Positions 12,978-16,944 of a stretch of DNA of 16,944 nucleotides are shown piece by piece. The DNA is from DASSFZ01 sp036514635 (GTDB lineage: Bacteria > Chloroflexota > Anaerolineae > Fen-1058): assembly GCA_036514635.1 (NCBI GenBank), contig DATBWU010000326.1, positions 1 to 16,944 of the forward strand, in the 5' to 3' direction. Under the pieces are notes generated by a model. The model searched no databases. It saw nothing but the letters and a program-made list of their open reading frames with translations, and had not been told where the DNA came from. A program made the position numbers and the translations under genes. Numbering within the stretch: position 1 is the stretch's first letter; every line of letters begins with the position of its first letter.

Positions 12978-13439
12978 TTAGGGCGTCACCGGTTCGGTGT
13001 TGGTCGGCGGGCCGAACTGGCTGTAGTAACCGTCGATGTAAGTGCGAATCTCGGCCAGTGACTTGCCCTCTTGCGTCAGTCGCATCGTGTCACGCACGCT
13101 GTCGACGCAGATGCTTCAGCCCAAACCCATTTCGTCCCAGATGATCGTGCCGTCGGCGCGCACCTCCTGAACGAAACAATCCTTCACGCTGGTGTGCGGC
13201 GCTTCGCCACTATGCCCCTGTCCGCAACCGCAGTAGCACGGAATCTTGGTCAGCGTCTCCTGATTGGCGAGCGCGAACTGATACGCCTCGCGCACTGTGG
13301 CGGGCGCACTCTGCATCTTCTGCGGCAGAGACGACGCCGGGGCGAGTTTCAACTCTGTCCCGGACGAACCTGTGCTGCACGCGCCGATTGACAGTGCCAA
13401 CACAGACACCAGCAACACAAACCAGGATACTCGTTTCAT
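12978..13439 (-). CDS. PCYCGC-motif lipoprotein with selenocysteine (U-S-I-C motif)
   Basis: ATG 13439 follows AGGAGAGA (13444-13451). Residues 1-21 are a lipoprotein signal (MKRVSWFVLLVSVLALSIGAC, lipobox I-G-A-C21). The mature part has IPCYCGCGQGHSGEAPHTSVKDCF (C68, C70, C72, C88), the hallmark of PF13798 (PCYCGC) proteins, then GTIIWDEMGLG. TGA 13118-13116 follows. Reading through gives U108-S-I-C111, DSVRDTMRLTQEGKSLAEIRTYID and GYYSQFGPP, ending at TAA 12978. In Bacillus-type homologues W-D-D-H-G-x-x is followed by C-G-V-C and the same helical tail ending in an IDxxY-type segment, so UGA replaces the first Cys of a CxxC. The 153-residue total is normal. It is probably an extracytoplasmic thiol/selenol or metal-binding protein (inference). 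A SECIS-like hairpin follows the UGA. Confidence 0.87.
13083..13101 (-). promoter_or_regulatory. Bacterial SECIS candidate in the PCYCGC lipoprotein gene
   Basis: On the minus strand CAGCGTG (13101-13095) and CACGATG (13089-13083) pair with one internal G-A mismatch and enclose the loop CGUGA. The loop starts 21 nt after the UGA and has G at position two. The stem is modest, and a further outer pairing (GCATC with GATGC) competes with it. Position and loop fit a bacterial SECIS. Confidence 0.45.
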
Positions 13440-15824
13440 CGAATCTCTCCTGGTATTGAGAGAGTACCCCAGCAGCCGCAACGCATTCAACACCACGACA
13501 ATCGTGCTGCCTTCATGGAAGACGATGGCGATGCCAATGCCGGCCAGGCCGAACAGCGACGCGACGATCAGCAGGCCGATGACGCCCAGCGAGATGACCA
13601 GATTCTGCGCGATGATGCGGCGTACGGCTCGACCCAGTCCCACCGCGAATGGTAACTTCGACAAGTCGTCACCCATCAGTGCCACGTCCGCTGTTTCGAG
13701 CGCCACATCGGTGCCTGCGCCGCCCATCGCAATCCCGACGGTCGCATTCGCCAGCGCGGGCGCGTCGTTCACGCCGTCCCCGACCATCGCCACATGATCA
13801 AATGTCTTGTCCAGCTCGCGGATGGCCGTCACTTTATCTTCCGGCATCAGGTCGGCGCGGAAGTCGGTCAGGCCAACCTGCCTGGCAATTGCCGATGCAA
13901 TGCGTGCGTTGTCGCCGGTGAGCATGATGGTGCGCTCGACGCCAATTCTTTTGAGCGCCTCCATGGTGGGTCGAGCGTCTGGGCGCACGGTGTCGGCCAC
14001 AGCGATAAGGCCCGCCAGTTGCCCACGTCGCGCGACGAGCATGATGGTCTTACCTTCGGCCTGTAGACGCTCCATCGATCCGGCGGCCTCAGATGAGACA
14101 ACAACTCCTGCCTCGTCCATGAGCTGGCGATTGCCGATGAGAATCGCCTCGTTATCTACACTCGCACGCAAGCCCCGGGCCGTGAGCGACTCGACGTTGC
14201 CCACTTCAGGCAGAGCCAATCCCCTCGCTTCTGCTGCGCGCACCACGGCCTGTGCCAGCGGATGAGCGGAGCGGTTCTCTACCGCCGCCGCCAGTGCGAG
14301 CAAAGGGTCCGTGGATCGTGATTGGGGATCGCCTCCGCCGGTCACCAGCCATGGATTGCTGACCACTACATCGGTTACTTCCGGTCGCCCGTGTGTGATC
14401 GTGCCGGTCTTGTCGAAGGCAATCGCTTTCAAGCGACCGAGGTTTTCCAGGTGCGCACCGCCTTTGACCAGCACACCGTTGCGGGCCGCCTGTGCGACAC
14501 CGGCCAGGATCGCGGCCGGCGTGCCGAGCGCCAGGGCGCATGGCGAGGCGGCAACGAGCAGTGTCATCGCCCGCAGGAACGACGCCTGAAACGGCACACC
14601 CAACAGCGGCGGCACGGCGATCAGCAGCGCGTCGACGATCAGCACCGCCGGCACGAAGACGTGCTCGAACCGCTCGGTCAGTTGCTGCGTCGGGGATTTT
14701 TGCGTCTGCGCTTCCTCGACCATCTTCATCACCCGCGCCAGCGTGCTGTCGCGCGCCAGCCGCGCCACACGCACCTCCAGCGCGCCCTCGCCGTTGATGG
14801 AGCCGGCGAACACTTTGTCGCCGGGTGCTTTGTCGACCGGCACCGATTCACCCGTGACTGGCGACTGATCGACGCCCGACTGCCCGGCGATGACGTCGCC
14901 ATCGACCGGTACGCGGACACCCGGCCGAACGATCACCACGTCGTCGAGCTGCAACTGATCGACGGGGAGCCCGACTTCGGCGCCGTTGCGTTTGACCAGC
15001 GCCGTCTTGGGCGCGAGATCGGCCAGCGCGCGGATCGCTGCGCGGGCGCGGTCGAGCGCGCGTTCTTCCAGTGCATGGCCCAGGCTGAACAGAAACAGCA
15101 GCAGCGCGCCTTCGGCGAACTCGCCTAGCAGCGCCGCGCCGATCGCGGCCATCACCATCAACAGGTCGGTGTCGAAGTGTCGCTCGCGCAGTGCGTGCCA
15201 CGCGTGATGCGCGATGTCCCAGCCGCCGAAGACGTACGCGACAAGATAGAGGGCGACACTGACGGCTGTCGGAAAGCCGAGGAAGGATTCGCCGACCCAG
15301 CCGACGGTCAGCAACAGTCCCGACGTCAGGCTGAAGATCAGTTCGCGGTTTTCCCGATACCAACTCCGCAGACCTTCGGCGGGGATGGTGTAGCCGAGCG
15401 AGCGCACACGCATCTCGATCTCGCTGCCACCGATCTTCCGAGTGTCAAACTCGACGCGCATCTTCTGCGCCGCGTAGTTGACATTCGCCGCGAGCACGCC
15501 CTCCATCCGCCCGACGCTGTGCTCGATCACGCGAGCGCAGTCCGAGCAGTCCATGCCTTCGACCTCGAGCACCAGGTGATGGTAGCGATTAGCGATGCCC
15601 GCGCCGGCGCGCTCGGCCAGCCGCTTGACTTCGGTGAGCGAGAGAGCGTCGGGGTCGTAGTGCAGGCACAGGCGTAGGGGCGACTTGTCGCGCTCCAGGT
15701 GCGCGCGGGTGATGCCCTTACGATTCTGCACGGCCGATTCCAGCCGTTCGAGGCAGGCATCCCGTTCGTCTTCGATGCCGGGCAGCAGTAATGGAATCTC
15801 AAGTTCGATGGTTCTTTCAGTCAT
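13116..15824 (-). CDS. Heavy-metal P1B-type ATPase, in-frame with the downstream lipoprotein
   Basis: About 795 residues of metal-exporting P-type ATPase. In order: a degenerate ferredoxin-like N-terminal region (LEIPLLLPGIED onward), a heavy-metal-associated domain with GMDCSDC (C93, C96), eight expected membrane spans, the TGES actuator motif in SPVTGESVPVD, the membrane metal motif SPC (C429) in AASPCALALGTP, phosphorylation site DKTGT (D471), NRSAHPLAQAVV, MLTGDN, VGDGVNDAP and a final FHEGSTIVVVLNALRLL helix. SPC plus HEG in the last helix suggests Zn/Cd/Co/Pb rather than Cu. There is no stop codon before the lipoprotein: the frame runs through its Shine-Dalgarno, ATG and signal peptide to TGA 13116. 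The ATG at 15824 is preferred over an upstream TTG. A TGA overlapping the lipoprotein ATG exists one nucleotide out of frame, so a recent frameshift may have created the fusion. Confidence 0.88.
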   Translation of the reverse strand: MTERTIELEIPLLLPGIEDERDACLERLESAVQNRKGITRAHLERDKSPLRLCLHYDPDALSLTEVKRLAERAGAGIANRYHHLVLEVEGMDCSDCARVIEHSVGRMEGVLAANVNYAAQKMRVEFDTRKIGGSEIEMRVRSLGYTIPAEGLRSWYRENRELIFSLTSGLLLTVGWVGESFLGFPTAVSVALYLVAYVFGGWDIAHHAWHALRERHFDTDLLMVMAAIGAALLGEFAEGALLLFLFSLGHALEERALDRARAAIRALADLAPKTALVKRNGAEVGLPVDQLQLDDVVIVRPGVRVPVDGDVIAGQSGVDQSPVTGESVPVDKAPGDKVFAGSINGEGALEVRVARLARDSTLARVMKMVEEAQTQKSPTQQLTERFEHVFVPAVLIVDALLIAVPPLLGVPFQASFLRAMTLLVAASPCALALGTPAAILAGVAQAARNGVLVKGGAHLENLGRLKAIAFDKTGTITHGRPEVTDVVVSNPWLVTGGGDPQSRSTDPLLALAAAVENRSAHPLAQAVVRAAEARGLALPEVGNVESLTARGLRASVDNEAILIGNRQLMDEAGVVVSSEAAGSMERLQAEGKTIMLVARRGQLAGLIAVADTVRPDARPTMEALKRIGVERTIMLTGDNARIASAIARQVGLTDFRADLMPEDKVTAIRELDKTFDHVAMVGDGVNDAPALANATVGIAMGGAGTDVALETADVALMGDDLSKLPFAVGLGRAVRRIIAQNLVISLGVIGLLIVASLFGLAGIGIAIVFHEGSTIVVVLNALRLLGYSLNTRRDSMKRVSWFVLLVSVLALSIGACSTGSSGTELKLAPASSLPQKMQSAPATVREAYQFALANQETLTKIPCYCGCGQGHSGEAPHTSVKDCFVQEVRADGTIIWDEMGLG

Positions 15825-15863
15825 ACTCAACTTCTTGAATGGATTTTGATCAGGTGTGTCGCC

Positions 15864-15947
15864 TCAGTGCGCAGCATGCGCTTCGGCGGCAATCAACACG
15901 CGACTACCTTCCAGTTCCACCACGGGTGGAGAGGAACGACCGCGTAA
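15864..15947 (-). other. Coding-like extension beyond an in-frame UGA in the small membrane protein
   Basis: After the TGA at 15950-15948 the same frame stays open for 27 codons (LRGRSSPPVV, ELEGSRVLIAAEAHAAH) to TGA 15864, ending 39 nt before the ATPase start. The segment looks protein-like. A hairpin TCCACC/GGTGGA (15930-15925 with 15921-15916, loop CGU) has its loop 23 nt after the UGA. The UGA may be a fourth Sec codon, but no second Cys is nearby, so a TGG-to-TGA nonsense mutation is equally possible. Confidence 0.4.
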
Positions 15948-16232
15948 TCAGTCGTGGAGAATGGGTGGACGAACGGATGGTGGAAGGAACCGCAGGATGG
16001 CAAGGGGAATGATACCAGCTAACGCGATGACCAAGGTCAACGAGCCGACCAATGAGACAGCGTGAATCACTACGAAGGCAGAGTGGAGAATCGAGGATGC
16101 AAGTTGTTCACCTGGCGCAGCCGTGCTGCCGCAGCCCGCGCCGCAAGTGGCATCGGCGACAAAGTGGCCGACAAGGCCCAACAGAACCAAGATGAGACAG
16201 GGCGCGATGGCAGCGCGTTTGAACCTATCCAT
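15948..16232 (-). CDS. Small multi-span membrane protein of the metal operon
   Basis: 94 residues to the first TGA. The first hydrophobic span CLILVLLGLVGHFVADA is followed by ATCGAGCGSTAA, with two closely spaced Cys outside the membrane. One or two further spans follow (HSAFVVIHAVSLVGSLTLVIALAGIIPLAIL), then a Pro-rich tail VRPPILHD. The start overlaps the ArsR stop by 8 nt, indicating translational coupling. A Cys-x-x-x-Cys motif beside a metal ATPase suggests metal or redox handling, but no known family is recognised. The frame continues past the TGA for 27 plausible residues, so the true product may be about 122 residues. Confidence 0.7.
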   Translation of the reverse strand: MDRFKRAAIAPCLILVLLGLVGHFVADATCGAGCGSTAAPGEQLASSILHSAFVVIHAVSLVGSLTLVIALAGIIPLAILRFLPPSVRPPILHD

Positions 16233-16542
16233 GTCTCACGTGATCTAGCCCGCGCTGAAATAACTCGGCGATAGGGTCGTCGTCGAGGCAGTAGAATACC
16301 TGCCGTCCCGCCTTACGCGCTCGCACCAGCCGCATCTGCCGCAGCCCGCGCATGTGGTGCGACACGGCTGATTCGCTGATGCCGACGACTTCAGCCAGCG
16401 CGCTGACATTCATCTCGCAATCGGCTAGCGCAGCGATCAGGCGTACCCGGCTGGTATCGCTGAGCGCGCGGAACAGTTCGGCCACCTGGGCGGCGGTGCG
16501 TTCATCGAGGGTGGATTCTTTGCGAGAGGGCGAGCGCGGCAT
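16225..16542 (-). CDS. ArsR/SmtB-family metal-responsive repressor
   Basis: The ATG at 16542 gives 105 residues; a TTG at 16551 would add three. The winged helix-turn-helix has AELFRALSDTSRVRLIAAL, then VSALAEVVGISESAVSHHMRGLRQMRLVRARKAGRQVFYCL, the SmtB/CzrA type. Possible metal ligands are the Cys in ALADCEMNV (alpha3 position, as in CadC/SmtB) and the C-terminal alpha5 region DDDPIAELFQRGLDHVRH. In alpha5 one usual His is Pro, so the metal site may be altered. It should repress the operon it heads until Zn, Cd, Pb or Co binds. The gene begins 8 nt downstream of a palindromic operator and about 40 nt from a good promoter, so autoregulation is likely. Confidence 0.88.
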   Translation of the reverse strand: MPRSPSRKESTLDERTAAQVAELFRALSDTSRVRLIAALADCEMNVSALAEVVGISESAVSHHMRGLRQMRLVRARKAGRQVFYCLDDDPIAELFQRGLDHVRHG

Positions 16543-16550
16543 ACTATCCA

Positions 16551-16574
16551 ATATCTGAGCAGATATTCAGATAT
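16551..16574 (-). promoter_or_regulatory. ArsR/SmtB-type operator
   Basis: Perfect inverted repeat ATATCTGA-N8-TCAGATAT. The spacer itself includes AGATAT, which makes an overlapping ATATCT-N4-AGATAT palindrome. It resembles the AT-rich imperfect repeats bound by SmtB/CadC-type repressors and lies between the promoter and the arsR ATG. Confidence 0.75.
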
Positions 16575-16579
16575 GCGTC

Positions 16580-16608
16580 AATGTACTACAGCGTAGTGGC
16601 GCTGTCAA
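16580..16608 (-). promoter_or_regulatory. Sigma-70-type promoter of the metal operon
   Basis: On the minus strand a perfect -35 TTGACA (16608-16603) is separated by 17 nt from TACATT (16585-16580), a 4/6 match to the -10 consensus. Transcription would start near 16573, inside the operator, so repressor binding should block initiation. Confidence 0.65.
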
Positions 16609-16914
16609 GCATGAGATATTGGTGATTGCACACATTTCTGTTGCTCGCCGCCCGCGTCCCCGCAGACGGCGAGCGAGGAGCGGGCCAGGAGTACTTGTGG
16701 GTAATTACCAGTGAGATAGCATCGTTTCGTCCCAAAGAATCTGCACCAAGTCATGTGTCACTCCCGATACCGAAGCCGTTAGCGTGTACCTGATGCCAAG
16801 TTGCTAAGCCTAAATTTCGCACCTTAAGAACCGAATACCGAGGGTGATGCAAAGAAGCACCCTGCGGGGTACGATGCGAGTTGACCCAAACCGCTCATCA
16901 CCGGAGAGTGCCTG
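16609..16914. other. Intergenic region without a recognisable gene
   Basis: No convincing coding frame is seen. A perfect 8-bp inverted repeat GCTCGCCG/CGGCGAGC (16643-16650 with 16667-16674) has a 16-nt C-rich loop and lacks a T-tract. A small GGGTG/CACCC repeat lies around 16841-16861. GGAGAG at 16903-16908 is the Shine-Dalgarno of the possible gene that starts at 16915. Confidence 0.5.
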
Positions 16915-16944
16915 ATGCCTATTGTCCCACGACCGCGCTGGCGT
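16915..16944 (+). CDS. Possible start of a gene cut by the window edge
   Basis: An ATG at 16915 lies 6 nt after GGAGAG and opens MPIVPRPRWR, ten codons to the window end. Too short to identify; a basic, Pro/Arg-rich start of this kind is compatible with a transposase or any short unknown protein. Confidence 0.25.
   Translation, partial: MPIVPRPRWR

Noticed and set aside
14322..15128. Plus-strand frame (268 codons) inside the P-type ATPase
   Set aside because: The minus strand encodes ATPase signature motifs throughout; the plus frame has no recognisable domain.
15825..15830. TTG at 15830 as the ATPase start
   Set aside because: An ATG two codons downstream (15824) fits as well and is the more usual start codon.
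16545..16551. TTG at 16551 as the ArsR start
   Set aside because: It would abut the operator directly; the ATG at 16542 gives a normal-length family protein.

Overview
The window (about 60% G+C by eye) reads as a metagenome-type bacterial contig. Gene content and protein style suggest Chloroflexota (Anaerolineae or a relative): a DsrE-like protein beside an SQR-like flavoprotein, an MBL-rhodanese fusion, an ISKra4-type transposon and a PCYCGC lipoprotein. This placement is inference; there is no rRNA or complete tRNA to confirm it. Its defining property is use of UGA as selenocysteine (Sec). Two reading frames continue in frame through a UGA that lies exactly where the protein family has a redox-active or catalytic Cys, a third does so at the Cys of a family CxxC, and each UGA is followed by a hairpin at a bacterial-SECIS-like distance. 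A fourth UGA is a weaker candidate.

Layout. 1-545: palindromic repeats, a tRNA-like 3' fragment and a decayed alpha/beta-hydrolase. 546-1570 (minus): a 5'-truncated LuxR-type response regulator and a 5'-truncated, frameshifted bacterioferritin with its terminator. 1571-2455 (minus): an intact LysR-type regulator, divergent from selD across a short region rich in LysR-box-like palindromes. 2544-3599: selD with Sec at the catalytic position. 3629-3696: a long hairpin of CACGGAT-type repeats. 3751-4113: a DsrE-like protein with a U-G-S-C motif. 4123-8429: a truncated PIG-L deacetylase, an SQR-like flavoprotein, an MBL-rhodanese (persulfide-dioxygenase-like) protein and an MFS transporter. 8470-9966: a DUF2173-like protein, half of an archaeal-type ThrRS editing domain, a frameshifted methyltransferase and the 5' part of a nucleoside phosphorylase. 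9967-12776: IS graveyard, with one complete ISKra4-like element carrying perfect 22-bp TIRs and two transposase fragments. 12777-16542 (minus): a metal-resistance operon, arsR/smtB - membrane protein - heavy-metal P-type ATPase - PCYCGC lipoprotein with a U-S-I-C motif - small membrane protein. It has a recognisable promoter and a palindromic operator. 16609-16944: no clear gene, possibly a new CDS starting at 16915.

How it may work together (inference): SQR-like, MBL-rhodanese, DsrE-like and DUF2173-like proteins form a sulfide/persulfide oxidation and sulfur-trafficking set. SelD makes selenophosphate for Sec, and its product is needed to make SelD itself, the DsrE-like protein and the PCYCGC lipoprotein. 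The LysR regulator is placed to control selD and perhaps the sulfur genes. Many neighbours are broken (hydrolase, response regulator, bacterioferritin, PIG-L, methyltransferase, phosphorylase, two transposases), yet the frames downstream of the UGA codons in selD, the dsrE-like gene and the PCYCGC gene remain open and family-like, which argues that these UGAs are decoded. A conventional gene caller would start selD at 2703, stop the DsrE protein at 3993, and stop the lipoprotein at 13116, fused to the ATPase.
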